Source of the DNA: Bacteroidota bacterium
Lineage (GTDB): Bacteria; Bacteroidota; Bacteroidia; AKYH767-A; OLB10
Length of the DNA stretch: 64,000 nt
Assembly (NCBI GenBank): GCA_016714005.1
Contig: JADJOA010000002.1
Location: forward strand, 558,001 to 622,000
Direction of reading: 5' to 3'
Shown: positions 48,072 through 56,004 of the stretch, in pieces
Numbering within the stretch: the stretch's first letter is position 1
How the letters are laid out: every line of letters starts with the position of its first letter
Program-made: the position numbers and the translations under genes
The notes under the pieces: model-generated
What the model was told of the DNA's origin: nothing
Seen by the model: the letters and a program-made list of their open reading frames with translations, nothing else
The model's database searches: none

Positions 48072-48222
48072 TTAGTTCTCATGCCAATTCCAGAATATTA
48101 CTGCACAGTAATAATTTATTACAACTTAGTAATAGGTTTTGTAACCCCTGCATTATACGTTTGCTTAATAATAAACTGATGGGCTACGTAATTTTAAATA
48201 ATTACTTTTACTTGAAACAAAA
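48014..48222 (+). repeat. ~210-bp repeat, copy B
   Basis: Near-identical to 48923-49131. The head (CCGCACTCGTCCTTGTCTGA) can form a stem with GTGCGG at its far end, and CCTTGTCT can pair with AGACAAGG further on. The tail carries TACGTTTG (48156-48163) and the TTACTTTTACTTGAAACAAAA block next to the following start codon. The head interrupts lipoprotein member 3. Confidence 0.8.
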
Positions 48223-48227
48223 CCCCC

Positions 48228-48845
48228 ATGCAAAAAACAAAACTCCTTATAGCCATACTTACAACTTTTTGCTTTACCTCCTGCAAAAAAGTAAAAAACA
48301 ACCAGGCTGATGCAACCATATATGTAAAGCAATACAAAACCAATGCACCCATTGCCAATGCCAAAATATTAATAACACGCGGCAAACCCGGCAGCGGTGT
48401 TGGCAGCAGCATTGTTGATAGCTTATTTACCGATGCCAGCGGCAAAGCCTCTTATAAAAAAACTTTAGACGAAGATTACATGTACTATGCCGAAGCTTAC
48501 AAAGAAAAATATTTTGATACCCACAACCAGCAGGTAAGCGTAACCCTTGGGCAAAAAAACTTTAATACCACCATTTTTATGTATGCACACAGCTATGTTA
48601 AGCTGCATGTTAAAAATGTAAATCCGGTTAATCAGTTTGATTTGATAAATTTCAATTCTGGATGTTATACATACTCATTTCAAGGAATTATTGATACAAC
48701 ATTCTTATTGTGTGATAACTGCAGTTGCGCATGGTTTGGTGATTACGATTTCCAAGGCGGTGCATTTATTACTAAAAATAATACTCAATCAACTCAACAT
48801 TTTTCATTTACTCCCCCCCCACGATACAATTCTTGTAAACATTAA
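48228..48845 (+). CDS. Lipoprotein with carboxypeptidase-regulatory-like domain
   Basis: The product is 205 residues with a lipobox (IAILTTFCFTSC). A beta-sandwich resembling carboxypeptidase-D-regulatory repeats spans ~25-115 (TIYVKQYKTNAPIANAKILI, FTDASGKASYKKTLDEDYMY). A C-terminal part has clustered cysteines (CDNCSCAWFGDYDF). It belongs to a different family from the tandem lipoproteins but uses the same repeat-borne promoter (copy B) and ends just before the fragment at 48864. Confidence 0.7.
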   Translation: MQKTKLLIAILTTFCFTSCKKVKNNQADATIYVKQYKTNAPIANAKILITRGKPGSGVGSSIVDSLFTDASGKASYKKTLDEDYMYYAEAYKEKYFDTHNQQVSVTLGQKNFNTTIFMYAHSYVKLHVKNVNPVNQFDLINFNSGCYTYSFQGIIDTTFLLCDNCSCAWFGDYDFQGGAFITKNNTQSTQHFSFTPPPRYNSCKH

Positions 48846-48863
48846 CTACTAAAAACAATTAAC

Positions 48864-48980
48864 ATGAACAGCTTAAAGCTAGCCCTTGCAATGCTTGCCC
48901 TTGCAGCCACAAGTGCATTTTACCGCACTCGTCCTTGTCTGACGCGCTGTCTTGTGCGGTTTTCTGAGGCAAGGATGTGA
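48864..48980 (+). pseudogene. Truncated signal-peptide gene fragment joined to repeat copy C
   Basis: A signal peptide start (MNSLKLALAMLALAATSAF) runs straight into repeat copy C at 48923, gaining the tail RTRPCLTRCLVRFSEARM and a stop. The original gene is cut after ~20 codons. The tail is read in the same frame as in lipoprotein member 3. Confidence 0.6.
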
Positions 48981-49131
48981 TTAGTTCTCGTGCCAATTCC
49001 AGAATATTACTGCACAGTAATAATTTATTACAACTTAGTAATAGGTTTTGTAAACCCTGCATTATACGTTTGCTTAATAATATTTGAAGTACCACAGTAA
49101 TTTTAAATAATTACTTTTACTTGAAACAAAA
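48923..49131 (+). repeat. ~210-bp repeat, copy C
   Basis: Matches copy B along its whole length with few substitutions, including paired changes in the second stem (AGGCAAGG against CCTTGTCT keeps a G-U pair). It includes TACGTTTG (49065-49072) and ends just before the ATG at 49137. Confidence 0.8.
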
Positions 49132-49136
49132 AACAA

Positions 49137-49789
49137 ATGCTCCACTCACTCAAAAATTTCTCTCTCTTACTGCTGCTCTCTTTATTTGTAAGCTGTTGCA
49201 AAGAAGATAAACACCCTGCGCAAATGATTGCAACATAAAGAAATTACCTCAGGTAGTTAAGGATTACATGCAATTTAAAACAGCTACCTATTGGATTTGC
49301 GAGGATACTATAAAGAGCACAATTGATTGCGTATATGTTTATGATGACCGCGCGGGCATTGATACCCTTTTCTTTGATGATGGCTCAATAAAAGAAATTT
49401 ACGAATATTTTGATTGGCACGGGCGCAGCACCTTGGACGGATATAATTATTTCTATTATGTGAATCAAACGTGGTCTAATGAGGAATCTGCTACCTCTCG
49501 TATTTGAAGAGATAAATCCAAGACAGGAAGTTATGGAGGCACAATAATTTTATCATACTTGCCTGAGAACGCATTTAATCAATTGTATTGGTATCAAGAT
49601 ACAATCAAATATCAAGGAATTGTGTCATTCGATACGCTCAGTTCTATAAAGTTTAGTCATTCATACGATTTTACCTTAAATAATAAAGCATCATGCTATT
49701 TACTTGTTAAAAATATTGGAATTGTGCAGATAGCAAATCTAACAAGTAATCAATTTCAAAATCTTGTTAGATATTCAATAATCAAATAA
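49137..49789 (+). CDS. Tandem lipoprotein family, member 4, divergent (two frameshifts)
   Basis: The signal peptide is nearly identical to member 1 (LKNFSLLLLLSLFVSC). The mature part is more distant: VKDYMQFKTATYWICEDTIK, IKEIYEYFDWHGRSTLDGYN, IVSFDTLSSIKFSHSYDFTL, KNIGIVQIANLTSNQFQN. Frame breaks are near 49230 (AAA should be AAAA) and 49506. Both may be sequencing errors. It closes the array and is followed by a strong terminator. Confidence 0.7.
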
Positions 49790-49872
49790 ACTCAGGTATT
49801 TACGAATGTGTGTTATACGATAAGAGTAAAGGTATTATAAAGCAGCGGTTAGTTATTCAGTAAATAAAAACT

Positions 49873-49908
49873 CCCTGCAACAATAATTATTAACTGTTGC
49901 AGGGGGTT
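49873..49908. terminator. Stem-loop terminator, probably bidirectional
   Basis: CCCTGCAACA pairs with TGTTGCAGGG across a 12-nt loop, flanked by AAAA on the left and GGTTTT on the right. It lies between the lipoprotein array (+) and the 49948-50895 gene (-). Confidence 0.8.
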
Positions 49909-49947
49909 TTAAATGTAGTTTCTCACAAAATCTGTTTTGTTTTTTCC

Positions 49948-50895
49948 TCAACTCAAAACTTCTGCCCCTGCTTCTTCCTCCTTTGCCAATTCATATTCTG
50001 GCTTCAGTTTAATGTGCATCGTTTTCGAACGCCCTCTTTTAAAGTGTATGTCTTCTAAAATAAGTTGTTGGTAGTTCTCCTTTTTTATTACAACATTTTT
50101 TATTCCTTCTATAACCCCTGTTAAAGTCAGGCTGCCATCCTCATTAGTAAACCCCTGCGCTATTGTTCCTTCAATCTCAACTTTAGCATTTACAACCTGC
50201 ACGTTAGTGTATTTATCTCTTATTTGCATACGCAGTTTGGTGTGTACGCTTGCTCTTATAACTTTTGCATTTAATATAAGTCCATTGTAAAAAGCGGGGT
50301 ACTCCTCTTTAAACTGCCTGCCAATCTTTATCAACTGCTTGCGCATTATTGTATTTGCCTGGTCTATTAATTCATGCAAATTTTTAGTTAAAGTAGTCTT
50401 GTTTACAATAGCATTGCGCGGTGCTGAGGTTTGCACCATATAGGAATCAATTGTTTTTCTAAAGCGCATTATCACATCTTCGTTTATCCCATAGCTTGCA
50501 ATCACATTGTTGTTTATTGTTAATACAGTGTCATACACTAATACGCTTGTGCTTATAGCTTTAACATCTGTGCTTTGCGCAATTTGCGTATGCGTAATGT
50601 TCATCTTTTCGTATAGCGCAACGTTTTTAACGTCATGGCTATACGCCTGTAATGCTCCGCTTATTGCAAGTGCTTCATCCGCCATCTTTATTTTTAATGC
50701 CTTCTTATCCTTTGTTATTCCGGTGTTACATTGCTCCTGGTTGCCTTGTTTGATTAATATCAAATTCAATATGTCACTCAAATTATCATACGCTTGCTCA
50801 AACCCTTGTAAATGAGTCCATATAGGTCTGTTCTTTTTACAAAAATCCACAAAAGCCGACATGGCTTCTTGCTTTTCTTTTAATCGTTTTTCCAT
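49948..50895 (-). CDS. Protein of unknown function with C-terminal beta-sandwich domain
   Basis: The product is 315 residues without a signal peptide. The N-terminal ~210 residues are helical (KRLKEKQEAMSAFVDFCKKN, SYMVQTSAPRNAIVNKTTLT). The C-terminal ~80 residues resemble a peptidase-associated/regulatory-like beta-sandwich (NAKVEIEGTIAQGFTNEDGS, LTLTGVIEGIKNVVIKKENY). This two-part architecture recurs in Bacteroidota hypothetical proteins. It is convergent with the lipoprotein array and precedes the RiPP-like locus in the opposite direction. Confidence 0.7.
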   Translation of the reverse strand: MEKRLKEKQEAMSAFVDFCKKNRPIWTHLQGFEQAYDNLSDILNLILIKQGNQEQCNTGITKDKKALKIKMADEALAISGALQAYSHDVKNVALYEKMNITHTQIAQSTDVKAISTSVLVYDTVLTINNNVIASYGINEDVIMRFRKTIDSYMVQTSAPRNAIVNKTTLTKNLHELIDQANTIMRKQLIKIGRQFKEEYPAFYNGLILNAKVIRASVHTKLRMQIRDKYTNVQVVNAKVEIEGTIAQGFTNEDGSLTLTGVIEGIKNVVIKKENYQQLILEDIHFKRGRSKTMHIKLKPEYELAKEEEAGAEVLS

Positions 50896-51332
50896 TTCTT
50901 ATCTGTTTTAAACAGTTTTACTGCTTCTTATCAAAAAAGTTACCCAGGCATAAGCAATACCTGCATCAAACATCAAAAAATCGACATTGGCATTTCATAA
51001 ACAGAAGTTAGCTTCTGCAAAATTATAATCAAATTCATGCTCCTTAACGCTGCTATTCCTAAAATCATCATCAGTATTAATTAAATTAAAGCCAATAACA
51101 TCTACAAAAATTTATTCCTTTAAAAAATCACCATCGTCAAATCAATTTTAGCGACTACTCATTTAAAAGCATCAATTGGCAATGATTGTAATTTCTTATG
51201 CGCTTAAATTTTTTTCATCAGCTAATCTCTTAATAAGATTAGGCAAAAAAGATCAGCTCTAAGATTAAGAAAATTTATAGTCCACCCGCAAACCAAAATA
51301 TTTCAGATTCATTTTTTTGTTTCTTTTGCCCT
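50896..51332. other. 437-bp intergenic region before the lanthipeptide-like locus
   Basis: No convincing intact gene was seen. The plus strand holds tiny ORFs at 51038-51085 (15 codons) and 51182-51262 (26 codons, MIVISYALKFFSSANLLIRL followed by GKKDQL). A start-less plus frame at ~51125-51206 reads SILATTHLKASIGNDCNFLC. The minus strand (~50910-51125) shows protein-like text interrupted by stops (FVDVIGFNLINTDDDFRN, MFDAGIAYAWVTFLI). TTCTTTTG lies 6 nt before the 51333 ATG and resembles a -7 box with one mismatch. Confidence 0.4.
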
Positions 51333-52391
51333 ATGAATCTTACCGAAAGCGGAGTTTTAGATTATTTACTTTATCGTGGTCTTATAAGTTACAGTGAAGC
51401 GCTTCATGAGCATACCACAATTTATAAAAGTTTTAGCCGTAACCGAAATTTTGTAGTTACCTCATCAGAAGAAAAAAACTATTTTATAAAGCAAGCCGCT
51501 TCAGGCAGTGCCGAAAAAATAAAAACTCTGCGCACAGAAGCCAACTTTTACTGGCTGGTAAATAACGATGAAAAATTCAGTGCATTGCGCCCTTTCATTT
51601 GCCGGTATTTTGATTATCATCCCGCTTACTCTATTTTAATAATTGAAGGAATAAAAGGTAAAATTGATTTATATGACACCATACGTCATAATGGAATTAT
51701 TGATTTAGAAGCAGCAGCGCTCATCGGAAAAGCATTGGCGGCATTACATTCAATAAAATTTTCTGATGTAAAAAATACAAAAGCCGAAACGCTCTTTAAT
51801 AAATCTGTTCCATGGGCATTTAAAATGGAAACCGATAAAATGAATAAGGAGGCTGCACGAACCAAAGCTACCAAACAACTTTTTGAAATTGTAAGCACCC
51901 ATGCTAATTATATTGATTTGATAAACCATGCAAGAAATGCTTATGTAGTAAGCAGCCTTATACATGGTGATATTAAGTTTCCCAATTTGGTTTTGTGCAA
52001 TGAATCAGAAAAACAAAGCATAAAAATTATTGATCTTGAAATTTGCGATTTTGGCGACCCGTGCTGGGATGTGGCGGGTTTTTTTCAATCTTTCTTAACA
52101 TGGTGGATTGAAAATACCAATACTAATAATCAGGCATTGGAAAATAATCAGCCGTCTATAAACCAATTCTGGAAATCGTATTTTTCAGCTACAAAAGAAG
52201 CGGCAGAGAATGAAAAAGATTTGCTGTTAAAATCAATGCAATACACTGCCATAAGAATGATTCAAACAACATTTGAATATTCCGTAACTCAAAAAGAATT
52301 GCAGAATAATCAGATAAAAATGTTGCAATTGAGTTTGAATATTTTAAAAAACGCCCCACAGGCTTGCGAAGATTTATTAGGAATAAAATGA
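51333..52391 (+). CDS. APH-fold phosphotransferase, LanK-like
   Basis: The product is 352 residues of the aminoglycoside-phosphotransferase/choline-kinase fold. N-lobe lysine (~K53, NYFIKQA) and glutamate (~E69, LRTEANFYW) are present. The catalytic loop is SSLIHGDIKFPNLVL (~H211-N217), and the metal-binding segment is IIDLEICDFGDPCWDVAGFF. In class V lanthipeptide and thioamitide clusters a kinase of this fold phosphorylates Ser/Thr of the precursor. The stop overlaps the start of the HopA1-like gene by four bases (ATGA), implying co-translation. By itself it could be an antibiotic kinase; the neighbours argue for LanK. Confidence 0.75.
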   Translation: MNLTESGVLDYLLYRGLISYSEALHEHTTIYKSFSRNRNFVVTSSEEKNYFIKQAASGSAEKIKTLRTEANFYWLVNNDEKFSALRPFICRYFDYHPAYSILIIEGIKGKIDLYDTIRHNGIIDLEAAALIGKALAALHSIKFSDVKNTKAETLFNKSVPWAFKMETDKMNKEAARTKATKQLFEIVSTHANYIDLINHARNAYVVSSLIHGDIKFPNLVLCNESEKQSIKIIDLEICDFGDPCWDVAGFFQSFLTWWIENTNTNNQALENNQPSINQFWKSYFSATKEAAENEKDLLLKSMQYTAIRMIQTTFEYSVTQKELQNNQIKMLQLSLNILKNAPQACEDLLGIK

Positions 52392-53260
52392 GCAAAAACT
52401 CAAAACAATTATTGAAACTATTGTTGCATCTTTTGATTGTGACAACAATAAATCTGTTTTTTACAAAGAACAATTAGTGGGCGCACTTAATGATAGTCAG
52501 CCTGCAAAAAATAAGTTGGTTAATGCATTAATGGATATTATATACCGCGATTTTTATTGTGCCAGTACAGAAAAGCTTAAAAAAAACATTAATGATGATT
52601 TGTTTTTTCAATCGCTCGTTAATGCTACTAAACCTGAACAAACCATTAACCATGGCTGGAAAAATATAGAGCTTGAAGCAACCGGAAGCGCATATCTTCA
52701 AAAGCAAAACAGAATTATTAATGCTGAGCCCGGCAATTACATAAATGAGTATGATAACAAGTATGCTAACAATTCGGGTTATGCAGGCGTTGTAGTTAAT
52801 CCTTCTTTTAACAAGAAAGATGCTTACTTTTTTTATGTTACTGGCAAAACACCTAACAGTGGCAACATACCCATCATACGTTTCTACTTTAATATCAAGC
52901 CTAGTGGAGCAACAACGTTAATACAATCTATTCTTTCAATTGCCATTCAGTTGTTAGAAAAAGTAATTGGTGATGTAAAGTGTTTTTAAATAAAAATGTG
53001 CCATTGTTTACCTATAAAATTTCTAACGGGTTTTCTTTTGCCGAAAACCCACAAGGTAATTAAGTTTCGGGCAAAGCCGTAGCAACGTAATAGCAGCAGG
53101 CATAGTTGATGCAATGTTAGAGGGCAAAAACAAAAATGATTTTGCTGATTTTGTTTTGGAATGTTTTAATCGTGATGGATTTAATACCAATAAACCATAC
53201 CTTAATCCCTCATCAACCATTTGCTACAATTTTTCGCTGGGAGGATTTAAGAATGATTAA
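52389..53260 (+). CDS. HopA1-family protein, LanY-like lyase (frameshifted)
   Basis: A ~290-codon gene whose protein-like text runs through three or four frames. N-terminus: QKLKTIIETIVASFDCDNNK, joined to the start at 52389 by one added base. Middle: INHGWKNIELEATGSAYLQK, GYAGVVVNPSFNKKDAYFFY, PIIRFYFNIKPSGATTLIQS. After breaks near 52985 and 53050 the C-terminus continues VIAAGIVDAMLEGKNKNDFA and DGFNTNKPYLNPSS. The FYFNI/GA segment and the C-terminal PYLNP-S are typical of the HopA1 effector family, which act as Ser-phosphate/Thr-phosphate lyases in class V lanthipeptide and thioamitide biosynthesis. Overlaps both neighbours. Confidence 0.72.
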
Positions 53261-54479
53261 AAAGGCTGATTATATAAACACTGCGTTTGAGATTGGGGCA
53301 ACACTTTGCCGGACTGCAATATGGTACAATGATAGTTGCAACTGGGTTGACTTGAAATTTAATGAACGAACTACAAAATTCTATCATTCACCCATGCCTG
53401 CCGATTTTTATGAAGGTACTGCGGGCATTGCATTTTTCCTGAATAATCTTTTCCTGTTAACTAACGAAAAAATATTTAGCACCACTGCATCAGGCGCGCT
53501 GAATAATGCGTATAAACACAGAGATAATGCACAGGCTGCTTTCAGTAATTCCTTTTATCAGGGCAAGGCAGGAATTGCATACACAATGCTAAAGGCTTAT
53601 GAAATTACCGGGGAAAAAGTTTGGAGGACAAAAGCACTTGAATTGTTTTCGGAAATTGAGCAGGCTGATGTAAATGCAATGCGTTATGACATTGTTTGTG
53701 GTGTGGCAGGAATTATTCCGGCATTTATTTATGGCGCCTTTGTGTTAAAGAAAAAACAATTGCTGCAAATAGGGTTGAAATTTGCTGATGCGCTTATTGA
53801 AAAAGCTGGTGTGCAAAACCAAAGTATGAGTTGGAATTACAATGGTGAGTTTGGTCAGCCGCATACGGGCTTTGCGCACGGGTCATCAGGGATGGGGTAT
53901 GTTTTTATGATACTGTTTAAACATACCGGTCAGGAAAAATATTTGAAGTCAGCATTAGAATCTTTTAATTATGACGATACCTTTTTTAACAGAGAGTTAA
54001 ACGCTTGGCAAAGGTTGAATGAGCCGCCACTATCACAAAGCGAGAAGGATTTGTGGCATCAGTATCCATCTATGTGGTGCTACGGTGCGGCAGGTATTGG
54101 CTTAGCAAAACTCACGGCATGGTTGATTACAAAAAATACTGAGCATAAAATTTTTTTAGTTAGTGCTGCTTCAAGAGCATTGGCAGCAAACCAATTTGAA
54201 ACCAATTACGGACTTTGCCACGGGCATTTTAGTAATTGCGAATTACTGTTAACAGCCGGGCGTTTTTTAAAAAACAAAAAATGGATTGCTGAAGCGGTAG
54301 CAGTTGCCAATAAAGGAATTGAAAATACTGCTGCTTTAAATCGTGAATGGGTATGTGGAGGTCGCGGTAATTATCAAACTTATGGTTTCATGAATGGCAT
54401 AGCAGGTATAGGTAACTTTTATTTAAGGCTGGCTGACGAAAAAGTTCAATCAGGGTTGTTTTTAGAAGAGTTGCTGTAA
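53253..54479 (+). CDS. LanC-like cyclase (class V LanX role)
   Basis: A 408-residue lanthionine-cyclase-like protein with the double alpha-barrel pattern of repeated GxxG motifs (FYEGTAGIAFFLNN, FYQGKAGIAYTMLK, DIVCGVAGIIPAFI). Catalytic-site residues align with NisC: His near 209 (GFAHGSSGMGYV) and zinc ligands Cys near 276 (WCYGAAGIGL), Cys-His near 322-323 (LCHGHFSNCELLL). The C-terminus keeps NGIAGIGNFYLRL. LanC proteins add cysteine thiols to dehydroamino acids to form lanthionines. The start at 53253 overlaps the HopA1-like gene by 8 bp. Confidence 0.85.
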   Translation: MIKKADYINTAFEIGATLCRTAIWYNDSCNWVDLKFNERTTKFYHSPMPADFYEGTAGIAFFLNNLFLLTNEKIFSTTASGALNNAYKHRDNAQAAFSNSFYQGKAGIAYTMLKAYEITGEKVWRTKALELFSEIEQADVNAMRYDIVCGVAGIIPAFIYGAFVLKKKQLLQIGLKFADALIEKAGVQNQSMSWNYNGEFGQPHTGFAHGSSGMGYVFMILFKHTGQEKYLKSALESFNYDDTFFNRELNAWQRLNEPPLSQSEKDLWHQYPSMWCYGAAGIGLAKLTAWLITKNTEHKIFLVSAASRALAANQFETNYGLCHGHFSNCELLLTAGRFLKNKKWIAEAVAVANKGIENTAALNREWVCGGRGNYQTYGFMNGIAGIGNFYLRLADEKVQSGLFLEELL

Positions 54480-54494
54480 ACACACTCTACTCCC

Positions 54495-55924
54495 CTAAAC
54501 TATTTTTTCAGTATCAAAAAACTCATGTGTCGTTCCTTTTTGGCTATGGCTTTCAATCTGTTTTACAATTGTAGCCGCTTTTTGACCATGCTCTTTAATT
54601 TTTTTAAGGTTATCAGAAATTACTCGGCCATTTTCACGCGCCTCGTTTTTTAAGGATGGAGTTATTTCATCCATTAACTCTTCAGATATTTCACTAAAGT
54701 TGTTGATGAAATTAAGCGGGTTTAAAATCTCATGAGCCATGCGCGATGCAACCATTCCAATGGCAGCCATTTTTTCAATCTCAATTAATTGCTGCTGTGT
54801 TTCCTTTAAAAGTTTATTCGCTCTTTGCTGTTTTACATAGCTTCTGTAAATAAAAACTGAAAACAAAATAGTAAGTATAATTCCTATAAGAGAAAAGTAT
54901 ATTAATCGCCTTTGGCTTGCCAGCTTAACTGATGCAAGCGCTTTTTCGTTTTCCAATTTAATTCTGTCCTCAGCTAGCTTTTTTGTCGTATTCATAGTCC
55001 ATTTCCATTTGTCGTATTTTACCAGCGTGGTCTGCATCACTAAGGGCAAATAAAATTTCATCGTATTTAAGCCTGGCTTCATATGCAGCTTTAAAGTCTT
55101 TTTTGGCAACATAGATTTTTTCAAGCCCGCCATAAGCCTCTTCCGTCATTTTGCTTTCTCCTACTTGTAAAGAAATTTCAAGTCCTTTTTTTGAAAATTT
55201 TAGCGCCTCATCAATTTTATTTTGCTGAAGATAAACTGGGCAATATCGTGATGTATGGCAGCCTGCCCTCTTATATAATTGTGTGTATGTACCAACTCAA
55301 AAGTTTCAAAATAATATTTTAATGCTTTATCATACTCCTTTTGTTTGGTATAAATGAATCCGATAAGGTTTAAGTTTTTTGAAATATTAATTGGGTTGTT
55401 TAGCTCAAGTTCAAGATTCAACGCTTTTGTAAAATAGTTTAACGCTTTATCATAATCAGGCATATCGGCATAAGCATGACCAATGCGTGTAAACGTAAAA
55501 GCAATGCCGCTTTTGCTTTGTTCGCTCTGGTAAATCTCAAGTGCTTTTAAATGAAATGAAAGGGCATTATCATACTCCTTTATATACCAATAAATAATTC
55601 CAATATGGTTATTGGCTTCGGCAATTCCATTTGTATAATTTGCTTTTTGCGATAGCAGCATGGCTGCATCTGCATACTTGCGTGCCTCTGTGTACTGTGC
55701 TACTTTACATTTTTCGCGGCAAATAGATATAAGTTTCAATACTTTGACAGAATCGCTGTTGATACTTCCAACTATTCCAAGTAATGATTCGTTGCCATCA
55801 GGTTTTTGTGCATCAACCGCTAAAAAGAATTTAATAATAAAGCGATGACTAAATGAAAGAAAAATACTGCGGATTTTATTATCACGCTTGTAAAAATAAC
55901 TTATCAGAAAATACTTTTTCCCAT
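54495..55924 (-). CDS. TPR protein with HisKA-like domain but no ATPase domain (frameshifted)
   Basis: A ~475-codon gene. An N-terminal hydrophobic stretch is followed by five or so TPR repeats (GIAEANNHIGIIYWYIKEYD, FTFTRIGHAYADMPDYDKAL), then a coiled coil and a membrane helix (LIYFSLIGIILTILFSVFIY). A HisKA-like box comes last: GMVASRMAHEILNPLNFINN, ending HSQKGTTHEFFDTEKIV. The HATPase domain is absent and there is no room for it, since the LanC-like gene's stop lies 15 bp away. Frame breaks near 55210, 54985 and 55905. Function may be a scaffold, or a kinase truncated by rearrangement. Confidence 0.65.
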
Positions 55925-56004
55925 TTGTATAAATATTGTTCAGTTTATTTTAAACCACAAATGTTAAATTCAATTTCATTACAATAAATTGTATAGGCAC
56001 ATCA

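Noticed and set aside
46102..49131. Integron attC cassette array
   Set aside because: Heads are structured but lack the RYYYAAC/GTTRRRY core sites and no integron integrase is visible; only a loose analogy remains.
46102..49789. Insertion sequence or group II intron as source of the repeats
   Set aside because: No transposase or reverse-transcriptase frame and no domain V-like sequence is present in or between the repeat copies.
49861..49910. CRISPR-like repeat
   Set aside because: Single inverted repeat with flanking A and T tracts; it is a terminator.
51333..52391. Aminoglycoside resistance kinase
   Set aside because: The fold fits, but overlap with HopA1-like and LanC-like genes points to a RiPP kinase.
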